From assembly GCA_024330265.1 (NCBI GenBank), contig JANDLT010000016.1, positions 1 through 64,000 of the forward strand: 64,000 nt of DNA. The letters run 5' to 3'. Position numbers and translations under genes: made by a program. The notes under the pieces are model-generated. The model was not told the origin of the DNA, did not search any database, and saw only the letters and a list, made by a program, of their open reading frames with translations. Positions 57,254 through 64,000 of the stretch are shown here, in pieces (position 1 is the stretch's first letter; each line of letters opens with the position of its first letter). The stretch comes from Pyrinomonadaceae bacterium MAG19_C2-C3 (GTDB lineage: Bacteria; Acidobacteriota; Blastocatellia; Pyrinomonadales; Pyrinomonadaceae).

Positions 57254-57289
57254 GGAAGCCTGTTTGAAGTCATATTCAAACAGGCTTCC
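57254..57289 (+). terminator. intrinsic terminator of the M48 gene
   Basis: A perfect 15-bp stem (57254-57268 with 57275-57289) with a 6-base loop is followed by GATTTTTAG. It also fits between the convergent M48 and mazG genes. Confidence 0.9.
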
Positions 57290-57308
57290 GATTTTTAGCC
57301 GACCGTTA

Positions 57309-58166
57309 CTAACCGCTTTCGCTTCTCACATCCCGCTCCGCCCGTTTCGCCGCTTGCCAGAACGTTTCCATCTCATCGAGCGTCACATCTTCAAATCGCT
57401 TTCCATCGGCGCGCAAGGCTTGTTCGATAAAGCGAAAGCGACAGCGAAACTTGCGGTTCGCCAGCTTCGCGGCGGCTTCCGGTTCAATCTTCAAATGACG
57501 CGCGACGTTTGAAACTGCGAACAATATATCGCCCACTTCATCACGCACGTTGATGTTTCCCGCATCTTCACTTGTCGGTTGTTGCTTTGCATCGCGCTCT
57601 TTAATCGCCGCTTCGAGTTCGTCAATCTCCTCGCGCAACTTCGCAAACACGTCGCCGATGTTCGTCCAATCGAAGCCGACACGCGCGGCTTTGGTGGCGA
57701 GTTGATGCGCTTCCATCAACGCCGGAGCTTTTGCGGAAACGCCGTCGAGAATCGAACTTTGCGCGTCTTCGTTCTTGCCCGCCGCGCGTCGTTCTTCCGC
57801 CTTTATCGCTTCCCAATTCTTTAAGACCGTCGCCGTATCGTCCGCGCTCTCCGTGCCGAAAACGTGTGGGTGACGGCGCACCATCTTTTCGTGAATCGCC
57901 GCGACGACATCATCAATCGCAAACTCGCCGCGCTCCGTTGCGACCTGTGCATAGAACACAATCTGAAACAACAAATCACCGAGTTCATCACACAATTCCG
58001 AAGCCCGCCCTTCGCGCGCCGCTTCGACCGCATCGAAAGCCTCATATGCTTCTTCCAACAACATCGGCGCAAGCGTCGCGTAAGTCTGCTCTCTATCCCA
58101 AGGACAACCGTCGGGAGCGCGAAGGCGGCGCATCAATTCCACAAGGTCGGTAAAAGTCACAGCCAT
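57309..58166 (-). CDS. mazG: nucleoside triphosphate pyrophosphohydrolase MazG
   Basis: This 285-residue enzyme cleaves (d)NTPs to monophosphates. Two MazG folds are present: [12 protein letters not shown] with [16 protein letters not shown], and a second with [12 protein letters not shown] and [18 protein letters not shown], each with the acidic EExxE/ExxD metal site. The total length is that of the E. coli-type tandem form. It is read on the minus strand, ending by the M48 terminator. Confidence 0.93.
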   Translation of the reverse strand: MAVTFTDLVELMRRLRAPDGCPWDREQTYATLAPMLLEEAYEAFDAVEAAREGRASELCDELGDLLFQIVFYAQVATERGEFAIDDVVAAIHEKMVRRHPHVFGTESADDTATVLKNWEAIKAEERRAAGKNEDAQSSILDGVSAKAPALMEAHQLATKAARVGFDWTNIGDVFAKLREEIDELEAAIKERDAKQQPTSEDAGNINVRDEVGDILFAVSNVARHLKIEPEAAAKLANRKFRCRFRFIEQALRADGKRFEDVTLDEMETFWQAAKRAERDVRSESG

Positions 58167-58230
58167 ATTTATATGAAATGTTCAATTCAAAATTTGAAAT
58201 TAAATAGTCTGTAATCTAAGTTTGTTTATG

Positions 58231-58311
58231 ATTTATCCACTAATCACACGAAAGGAACACGAAGCAAAACAGCACGAAATTTTCGTGTGTTTCGTGTGGT
58301 TCATGGATAAA
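58231..58311. repeat. CACGAAA palindrome, copy 2
   Basis: The left arm 58231-58279 starts ATTTATCCACTAATCACACG; the right arm 58280-58311 mirrors it. The left end contains TTATCCACT, one mismatch from the DnaA box. It lies in the mazG upstream gap, which otherwise shows nothing I can name up to 58,549. Confidence 0.75.
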
Positions 58312-58549
58312 AAATCTCACACAACTCAAATTACAGAGTATTAAGCACAAGGTAGCATCGCGTAATCATGCCCGCTTTCGTCGCCGTTGTCATGCGACAT
58401 GCAAACCAGCGAAGCGGTTGCGATGCCATAAAGTGTGATGCTAACCTTGGGCGCAAGATTACAAACAACTTGAACATAATTTCTTTGCCGCTTGCTTCGC
58501 TTTTAAGTAAGTTCATAGCGAAGCTTGCCGCCTTGATGAACCAAAATAT

Positions 58550-59077
58550 ATGAGCGAAGAAACACCGACCTTCAAAGTCACCGACCGTCGCCTTTTCAAT
58601 TCTGATGGTTCACCGCGCAAAGATGTGGCGCGTGAACCTAAAACCGAAACTTCCGATATTGGCGACGCTGCAAGAAGTGACCAACCATCTGCCTTCGCCC
58701 CGCCGGTAGCGGCTAACGATGCGGTATCATCGCCGTCATTGTCGCCAACCGCGACTGAACAGAGCGCGGCATCAGATGCCGCCCGCAATTCTACCGACCC
58801 GCTTTTTCTCGACGCCGTAATGCTTATCGCGCAACAAGCCGCCGCGATGATGAGCGGTCATCCACAATTCGGCGGCGAAGTAAATCTGCCGGAAGCGAAA
58901 CTGTTTCTTGATATGCTTGCCAGCATTCGCGCGAAAGCGAAAGGCAATCTCTCAACGGAAGAACAGCAGACTTTCGACAGTCTGTTATCGCAACTTCGTA
59001 TGCAGTTCGTCCAACTTCAACAAGAGAGTGCCGCGCCACGCGGTTTCTCCGCCAGCGACATCACCGGAGGAAAGTAA
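58550..59077 (+). CDS. DUF1844 protein
   Basis: This 175-residue protein has a variable hydrophilic N-terminus (about 1-80) and a C-terminal DUF1844 domain with FLDAVMLIAQQAAAMMSGHP, LPEAKLFLDMLASIRAK and FDSLLSQLRMQF. The domain is common in Acidobacteria and some Planctomycetes; its function is unknown. The stop is followed at once by a palindromic repeat. Confidence 0.85.
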   Translation: MSEETPTFKVTDRRLFNSDGSPRKDVAREPKTETSDIGDAARSDQPSAFAPPVAANDAVSSPSLSPTATEQSAASDAARNSTDPLFLDAVMLIAQQAAAMMSGHPQFGGEVNLPEAKLFLDMLASIRAKAKGNLSTEEQQTFDSLLSQLRMQFVQLQQESAAPRGFSASDITGGK

Positions 59078-59163
59078 AAGCAAAAGCTAGAAGTCAGGAG
59101 CCAGAATAAAACGGTTCGCTCTACATTCTGGCTTCTGTCTCCTGACTTCTGTCTCCTGCTTTT
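59077..59163. repeat. AGTCAGGAG palindrome between DUF1844 and MBL genes
   Basis: The left arm AAGTCAGGAGCCAGAAT (59091-59107) is mirrored at 59124-59147, and the right side repeats TGTCTCCTGACTTC units. The right arm ends in TTTTATG, whose ATG starts the MBL gene. Confidence 0.75.
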
Positions 59164-59931
59164 ATGAAACTCACCTTTCTCGGCACAGGCACATCAACCG
59201 GCGTTCCCGCCATCGGGTGCGAGTGCGAGACTTGCACATCGGATGACCCGCGCGACAAACGCCTTCGCGTGTCGGTGTTGATTGAACATGCGGGGCTAAA
59301 AGTTCTCGTTGATACGGCGACCGATTTTCGTCAACAGGCTCTACGTTACGGCATCAAGCATCTGGACGCTCTGCTTATCACGCATTGTCACGCCGACCAC
59401 ATTTTCGGGCTTGACGATGTGCGTCCCTTGAACTTTCGGCATGGCGCATTGCCCGTCTTTACCGACGCGCGTGCGTGGTGCGATGTGCGCCGCATCTTCA
59501 AATATGTTTTCGAGCCGTCATACACGGGCGGCGGTTTGCCGCAACTCGTACCGCACGAAATTCACGTCGGCGCGCCCTTTTGCTTCGCGCCCGATTTTCA
59601 AATCACACCGCTCGAAGTCCTTCACGGGCGGCTTCCGGTACTCGCCTTTCGCTTCAACGACTTCGCTTATGTGACGGATTTAAGCGAGATACCACCCGCG
59701 ACGATGGACGCCTTGCAAAACCTCGACGCACTCGTTCTCGACTGCCTCCGCGTCCGCCACCACCCGACACATCTCAACGTCGAACAGGCATTGAAAATCA
59801 TCGAACACCTGCGCCCGCGCCGCACGTTCCTCACGCACATCGCCCACGACATCAAATACTCACGCGACGCGAAACTTCTCCCCGAAGGCGTCATCTGGGC
59901 TTACGACGGTTTGGAAGTGGATAGTGGATAA
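59164..59931 (+). CDS. metallo-beta-lactamase fold hydrolase, PhnP-like
   Basis: This 255-residue protein has the metal site HCHADH (His74, His76, Asp78, His79), further ligands in VLHGRLPV and THIAHD, and an N-terminal GTSTGVPAIGCEC element seen in PhnP-type phosphodiesterases. The substrate is unknown; phosphoribosyl cyclic phosphate is a possibility by family. Its ending EVDSG and stop codon come from the GGATAGT repeat that follows. ATG 59164 directly follows another repeat. Confidence 0.88.
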   Translation: MKLTFLGTGTSTGVPAIGCECETCTSDDPRDKRLRVSVLIEHAGLKVLVDTATDFRQQALRYGIKHLDALLITHCHADHIFGLDDVRPLNFRHGALPVFTDARAWCDVRRIFKYVFEPSYTGGGLPQLVPHEIHVGAPFCFAPDFQITPLEVLHGRLPVLAFRFNDFAYVTDLSEIPPATMDALQNLDALVLDCLRVRHHPTHLNVEQALKIIEHLRPRRTFLTHIAHDIKYSRDAKLLPEGVIWAYDGLEVDSG

Positions 59932-59986
59932 CGGATAGTTTAAGACAAGTCCCTCACTATCCGTTATCCACTATCCACTATCCACT
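59916..59986. repeat. GGATAGT heptamer palindrome, copy 3
   Basis: The left arm is near 59916-59940 (AGTGGATAGTGGATAACGG), and the right arm CACTATCCGTTATCCACTAT and onward lies at 59955-59986. It provides the stop codon of the MBL gene and precedes ribF by about eight bases. Confidence 0.85.
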
Positions 59987-59993
59987 AACTTCT

Positions 59994-60947
59994 ATGCGTC
60001 TCTTTCACGGCACAGACAATGCGAACATCGCGCGCCCGACCGTCTTGACTCTCGGCGTGTTCGACGGGCTGCATCTCGGTCATCAACTCATCATGCAAAC
60101 GGTGGTTGAACGCGCCCATGCGGTTTCAGCCGTGCCGACCGTCATCACGTTCGACCCGCACCCGCGCGCCGTGCTTCATCCCGAAAGCGCGCCGCCTCTG
60201 CTTCAGACCTTCGACCAGAAGCTTGAAGCTTTGGGCGTACTCGGCATTGAGCAAACAATCGTCATCCCGTTCACGCGCGAGTTTGCGAACGTCTCGGCGG
60301 AAGCGTTTTTGCGCGATACGGTGCGCGACCGTTTGCGCGCGGTGGAGGTTTATCTTGGGCGCGGGTTCGCGTTCGGGCGCGGGCGCACGGGTACGATTGA
60401 GTTTTTAATTGAAGCTGCCGCGCGTCTCGGCTTTCAGGCGAAAGAAGTCGAAGAAGTCTCCTTGCGTGAGACGCGCATCAGTTCGACGCGCATACGGGAA
60501 CTTCTCACCGAAGGCAAAGTCAATCTCGCGCGACGTTTCTTAGGCAGACCTTACGGCGTCGAAGGTCTTGTCATACACGGCGACAAACGCGGGCGCACAA
60601 TTGGCTTTCCGACCGCGAACGTCCGCCCGCACAATCGCGTGATTCCAAAGAATGGCGTCTATGTCACCGCCGCCCTTATCGAAGGCGCATGGCACAGAAG
60701 CATCACCAACGTCGGCACGCGCCCGACTGTCACCACCGACCGCGAACCTTCGATTGAAACGCACGTCATCGAATGGGACGGCGATTTATATGACGATGTG
60801 TTGCGCGTCCGCTTTCTGCATCGCCTTCGTGATGAACGCAAATTCGCGTCACTCGACGAACTGAAAAATCAAATCACAAAGGACACCGCACGCGCCGTTC
60901 GTTATTTCAAATGCGCGGGCGTCCGCCGCTCACTCGCCATCGTATGA
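59994..60947 (+). CDS. ribF: bifunctional riboflavin kinase/FAD synthetase
   Basis: This 317-residue enzyme makes FMN and FAD. The N-terminal nucleotidyl transferase domain carries GVFDGLHLGH (residues 21-30), and the C-terminal flavokinase carries DKRGRTIGFPTANV, the family's GFPTAN motif. Length is standard. The ATG is just past the GGATAGT palindrome, and no ribosome site is evident. Confidence 0.94.
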   Translation: MRLFHGTDNANIARPTVLTLGVFDGLHLGHQLIMQTVVERAHAVSAVPTVITFDPHPRAVLHPESAPPLLQTFDQKLEALGVLGIEQTIVIPFTREFANVSAEAFLRDTVRDRLRAVEVYLGRGFAFGRGRTGTIEFLIEAAARLGFQAKEVEEVSLRETRISSTRIRELLTEGKVNLARRFLGRPYGVEGLVIHGDKRGRTIGFPTANVRPHNRVIPKNGVYVTAALIEGAWHRSITNVGTRPTVTTDREPSIETHVIEWDGDLYDDVLRVRFLHRLRDERKFASLDELKNQITKDTARAVRYFKCAGVRRSLAIV

Positions 60948-61058
60948 AACCACAGACGCGCAAACCGTCACGCTATTCACGCATCAAAACCTTTTCAGCG
61001 AAAACCCCGAAAGACGCACACGGCTGCCACATGCGGCGTGTAACATGCTTCGCGCGAT

Positions 61059-62873
61059 ATGAAAAGTGAAACAAACAATTTGCCGACATCATCACCGCTT
61101 AACTTAAATCCATTCAACGCGACAAACGGTGACGGCACGCATACTAACGGCACACACAAGAACGGCGACGCGCTTATCGTCGTCTCGCCCGATGTCGTGT
61201 CTCAACCCGCCGTCCTCGCGCAATCCGGTAAATCATTTGATAGACAAACCGAAAACTATAAACAAACCGAAAGGCAGTACGGCAGGCTGCGTCGCCTGTG
61301 GCGTACGATTCAAATCGTGCGCGTGCTTGGCGGTTTAAGTTTCTTTATCTTTCTCGAAAATTACGAATCGAAACACAAATTCGACGTGCGAATTGCCGCG
61401 CGCTTGCGCGACGAAGCGCACACGCGCGGGCGCATCGCTGCCTTTCAAGAGTGGAGTCGTGACGTTGACCGTCGCACGCTCGATAAGCTGATTCGCCTTA
61501 CGCGCCGCATCGTCTTTCGCGGTCACGACGCTTCGGCAAGCAAGAACGCGCGCCTCGATGCTCAAGCTAAATGGCTCGGACGCGGGTTGATAAACTTGGG
61601 TCCGACGTTCATCAAGATCGGGCAATCACTTGGCACGCGCGCCGACCTTTTGCCGCTCGCTTACGTCAAAGAATTATCCTTACTTCAAGACCAAGTTCCG
61701 GCGTTTCCGAACGCCGAAGCCCACGCGCGCATCGTCGCGGAACTTGGCATGACGATGAGCGAAGCCTTCGCCGAAATTGATGATGCGCCCGTTGCCGCCG
61801 CCTCGCTCGGTCAAGTCTATCGGGCGCGTCTGCACACGGGCGAAGAAGTCGCGGTCAAAGTACAGCGTCCAAACTTGGACGAATCCATCGCTTTCGATTT
61901 AAGCATTCTCGAAGATTTGACCGCGCGCATGTCACGCATTCCGTCCATCGCCGCCAACGCCGATTGGCAGGGCATGTTGGCTGAATTTGCCCAGACGATA
62001 AACGAGGAAATGAATTATCGCCATGAAGCCGCGAACGCCGAACGCTTCCGCCGCAACTTCAAAGAGTGGACGAACATTCACGTTCCTACGATTTACATGT
62101 CGCACACGACCAACAAAGTTTTGACGATGGATTTCATACGCGGCACGAAGGTCACGGACATCCCGAACCTCAAAGCGCGCCGCATCTCGCCCGCCAAAGT
62201 CAATCGTCTTCTGATTCGCACTTACCTCAAACAACTGCTCGAAGACGGTTTCTTTCACGCCGACCCGCATCCCGGAAATTTGCTCGTGATGGATGACGGC
62301 AGACTCGCGTTCTTCGACTTCGGCATGACGGGACGCATCACGCCGCGCCTGCAAAGCAAGATGATTGACGCTTTCTTTCACGTCGTCGAAAAAGACGTTC
62401 ACGGCATCGCCGACGACCTTTTCGATTTGCAATTTGTGAAAGCGGGCTATGATGCCGAACTCGTTCGCCCCGCCATCGAAGGCATGTTCCAACATTATCT
62501 CAATCTCAAACTGGGCGATGTCAATTTCAAAGAACTCACTTATGAACTTGCCGAAGTGATGTACGATTATCCGTTTCGTCTGCCCGCGAACTTCACATAC
62601 ATCATCCGCGCCCTGATGACCTTAGAAGGCATCGGCATCGTCACCGACCCCGACTTTAACTTCTTCGACACCGCGAAACCCTACGCCAAGCAGTTCATGT
62701 TTCGCCGTGAAAGCAAACAGATTCGTCAGGCGGTCGTCGGTAAGATTTTACGCCGCGAGACGGACGACACCGCGAAAGTTGATTGGCGCAAGATGTGGAA
62801 GCTGACGAAGATGGCGGCGAACAATTACCTCGGCAAGCCGCTCGTCACGCCAAAGAAGATGCCGGAGAATTAA
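61059..62873 (+). CDS. UbiB/AarF (ABC1) family kinase-like protein
   Basis: This 604-residue protein has a variable Asn/Thr-rich N-terminal 100 residues, the family motif FIKIGQSLGTRADLLP, the atypical alanine-rich loop AAASLGQVYRA in place of a glycine loop, VAVKVQRP, and catalytic HADPHPGNLLV with FFDFGMTG. Members support quinone synthesis or other lipid-linked steps; the substrate is not known here. It stands 111 bases after ribF. Confidence 0.92.
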   Translation: MKSETNNLPTSSPLNLNPFNATNGDGTHTNGTHKNGDALIVVSPDVVSQPAVLAQSGKSFDRQTENYKQTERQYGRLRRLWRTIQIVRVLGGLSFFIFLENYESKHKFDVRIAARLRDEAHTRGRIAAFQEWSRDVDRRTLDKLIRLTRRIVFRGHDASASKNARLDAQAKWLGRGLINLGPTFIKIGQSLGTRADLLPLAYVKELSLLQDQVPAFPNAEAHARIVAELGMTMSEAFAEIDDAPVAAASLGQVYRARLHTGEEVAVKVQRPNLDESIAFDLSILEDLTARMSRIPSIAANADWQGMLAEFAQTINEEMNYRHEAANAERFRRNFKEWTNIHVPTIYMSHTTNKVLTMDFIRGTKVTDIPNLKARRISPAKVNRLLIRTYLKQLLEDGFFHADPHPGNLLVMDDGRLAFFDFGMTGRITPRLQSKMIDAFFHVVEKDVHGIADDLFDLQFVKAGYDAELVRPAIEGMFQHYLNLKLGDVNFKELTYELAEVMYDYPFRLPANFTYIIRALMTLEGIGIVTDPDFNFFDTAKPYAKQFMFRRESKQIRQAVVGKILRRETDDTAKVDWRKMWKLTKMAANNYLGKPLVTPKKMPEN

Positions 62874-62961
62874 AGGCGTTTGCTATACTGACGTTCAAAC
62901 ACCACCCGATACACGACATCGCTTATCGAAACCGACTTCTGATTGCTTGAGGAAAAACTAT

Positions 62962-63546
62962 ATGAAAATAAAAACACCGCTCACCGCATCGTTCGCACTT
63001 GCTTCGTTATTCGTTGCCGGATGCACATACCAAAACACGGCGAACGCCGAAGGCATCGGCGCAACCGCAAGCGGCATTCATCTTGGCTTGTTCGACAAGA
63101 CACCCGAACTTAAAGAAGGCGACGCCGCGCCGGACTTCGCTATGAAAGCCGACGACGGGCGCACGGTGAAACTCACGGATTACAAAAACAGAACCGTCGT
63201 CATGTACTTCTACCCGCGCGACGAAACGCCCGGATGCACGAAAGAAGCCTGCGCGTTTCGTGATTCGTTGGCAGAGTTTAAGAAAGCCGGAATCGAAGTC
63301 TTGGGCGTCTCGGTGGATAGCGTCGAATCGCACAAGGCGTTTAAGAAAAACCAACGCCTGACATTTACTTTGCTGTCGGATGAAAGCAAGGAAACAAGCA
63401 AGGCTTACGGTGTATTGAGCGACGCGGGCTATTCAAAGCGCGTGACGTTCATCATCAAAGACGGCGTGATAAAAAAGATTTACCCGCAAGTTTCACCCGC
63501 CGAACACGCGGCGGAAGTTTTGGCTGACGCGAAAGCGGTAAGCTAA
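62962..63546 (+). CDS. lipoprotein peroxiredoxin (Bcp/PrxQ type)
   Basis: This 194-residue thiol peroxidase has the peroxidatic Cys92 (TPGCTKEAC) and the nearby resolving Cys97, the spacing of PrxQ/Bcp enzymes. An N-terminal lipoprotein signal (SLFVAGC, Cys21) would anchor it to the envelope, unusual for Bcp, which is normally cytoplasmic. ATG 62962 is chosen over an upstream TTG. It detoxifies peroxides. Confidence 0.9.
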   Translation: MKIKTPLTASFALASLFVAGCTYQNTANAEGIGATASGIHLGLFDKTPELKEGDAAPDFAMKADDGRTVKLTDYKNRTVVMYFYPRDETPGCTKEACAFRDSLAEFKKAGIEVLGVSVDSVESHKAFKKNQRLTFTLLSDESKETSKAYGVLSDAGYSKRVTFIIKDGVIKKIYPQVSPAEHAAEVLADAKAVS

Positions 63547-63573
63547 AAACGCGAGTTCGACATAAGAAGCAGT

Positions 63574-63674
63574 AAAGATTTTGTCCACGAAATAACACGA
63601 ATCGGCACGAAACAAAGCCCGATTGCTTCATCGGTTTTATTCGTGTTGTTTCGTGTGATTCGTGGATAAATCTT
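63574..63674. repeat. CACGAAA palindrome, copy 3
   Basis: The left arm 63574-63612 (AAAGATTTTGTCCACGAAAT and onward) is mirrored by 63640-63674 (TTCGTGTTGTTTCGTGTGAT and onward). It separates convergent genes, the peroxiredoxin and the TonB receptor. Confidence 0.8.
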
Positions 63675-63696
63675 CCTTGTCTTACGCCGACTCACG

Positions 63697-64000
63697 TTAG
63701 AACTCAATCACCACGCCCGCCGAAGGCAAGACGGGCAGCGTGCGCGTCAAATTGCCGAAGACTCTACCGTTATTAAAATCGAAGCCGTCAAAGCCTATAA
63801 AGCGAAGATTATCGCGGTTCAAAACATTTAAGACTTCGCCATTTAACGTCAAGCGAAAACGGTCGAACAGAAATGTTTTAGCCGCCCGTATATCAACGCG
63901 ACTGTACGCGGGGATGCGCGCTTCGTTGCGTCTGTCGGACAAGAAATAACGGTTGTCCTGTTCGCGGTAAAAACCTGTGACGGGCGTTCCCGTTCCGGCT
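63697..64000 (-). CDS. C-terminal end of a TonB-dependent receptor-like protein (partial)
   Basis: The minus-strand frame continues beyond the right edge. The visible 100 residues contain NEARIPAYSRVDIRAAKTF and RLTLNGEVLNVLNRDN, the pattern of last strands of acidobacterial TonB-dependent, Oar-like receptors, and end in a hydrophobic phenylalanine (VVIEF) needed for barrel assembly. Outer-membrane uptake of complex substrates is the expected role. Confidence 0.75.
   Translation of the reverse strand, partial: AGTGTPVTGFYREQDNRYFLSDRRNEARIPAYSRVDIRAAKTFLFDRFRLTLNGEVLNVLNRDNLRFIGFDGFDFNNGRVFGNLTRTLPVLPSAGVVIEF

Noticed and set aside
1-64000. Integrase, transposase or repressor of the prophage, and att duplications
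   Set aside because: None is present in the window; the left part of the prophage lies outside, so target duplication cannot be tested.

Overview
The window joins two kinds of DNA. Positions 1 to about 32,900 are the late (lysis, packaging, head, tail) half of a contractile-tailed prophage, almost entirely on the + strand. Positions about 33,050 to 64,000 are bacterial chromosome. No rRNA is present. The host is probably an Acidobacteriota member, perhaps Blastocatellia. This is an inference from a DUF1844 protein, an Acidobacteria-style TonB receptor C-terminus, a PrcB-type secreted protein and many palindromic intergenic repeats, not from a marker gene tree.

Prophage layout: a stress-protein (CsbD) cassette; a lysis block with an M15 endolysin, two related holin-like proteins, a spanin-like protein and, unexpectedly, a CheY-like receiver (1.0-3.9 kb); Mu-type packaging and head genes (gp25/26/27-like, terminase, a portal-MuF-toxin-like fusion, a Com-like zinc ribbon, protease/scaffold, decoration, capsid, gp36/gpG/gp37-like; 3.1-16.7 kb); an Acb2-family cyclic-nucleotide sponge inside the head block; sheath, tube, tail chaperone with probable frameshift, and tape measure (17-23 kb); a P2/injection-system-like baseplate (23-31 kb) with a giant baseplate-J protein carrying an N-terminal binding/beta-helix region; and fibre-like proteins to 32,754. 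Head genes are Mu-like and the baseplate is P2/CIS-like. Four copies of a hairpin element (AGGCT-N5/6-CAGCCC followed by a strong stem) precede gene modules. The left end, transposase or integrase, and repressor lie outside the window.

The junction (32,755-33,053) holds a 17-bp-stem hairpin, three 22-bp direct repeats and a cluster of DnaA-box-like sites. It may be the transposable right end of the phage, a replication origin, or both side by side.

The chromosomal part encodes a ComEA-like lipoprotein, a mannose-6-phosphate-isomerase-type cupin, secreted proteins of unknown function (one frameshifted), PEP carboxylase, a DUF3298-like secreted protein, tRNA-Leu(UAG), the conserved tig-clpP-clpX proteostasis cluster, an IS630 relic, a gamma carbonic anhydrase-like protein, HisRS, a Uma2 protein, AspRS, an M67 peptidase, a DUF4870-like membrane protein, a DUF885/PrcB-like secreted protein, an M48 protease behind a good sigma-54 promoter, MazG, DUF1844, a PhnP-like MBL hydrolase, RibF, a UbiB-family kinase, a lipoprotein peroxiredoxin and the end of a TonB receptor. 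Its gaps are filled by at least four families of palindromic repeats, several of which supply stop codons or terminal residues of the neighbouring genes.
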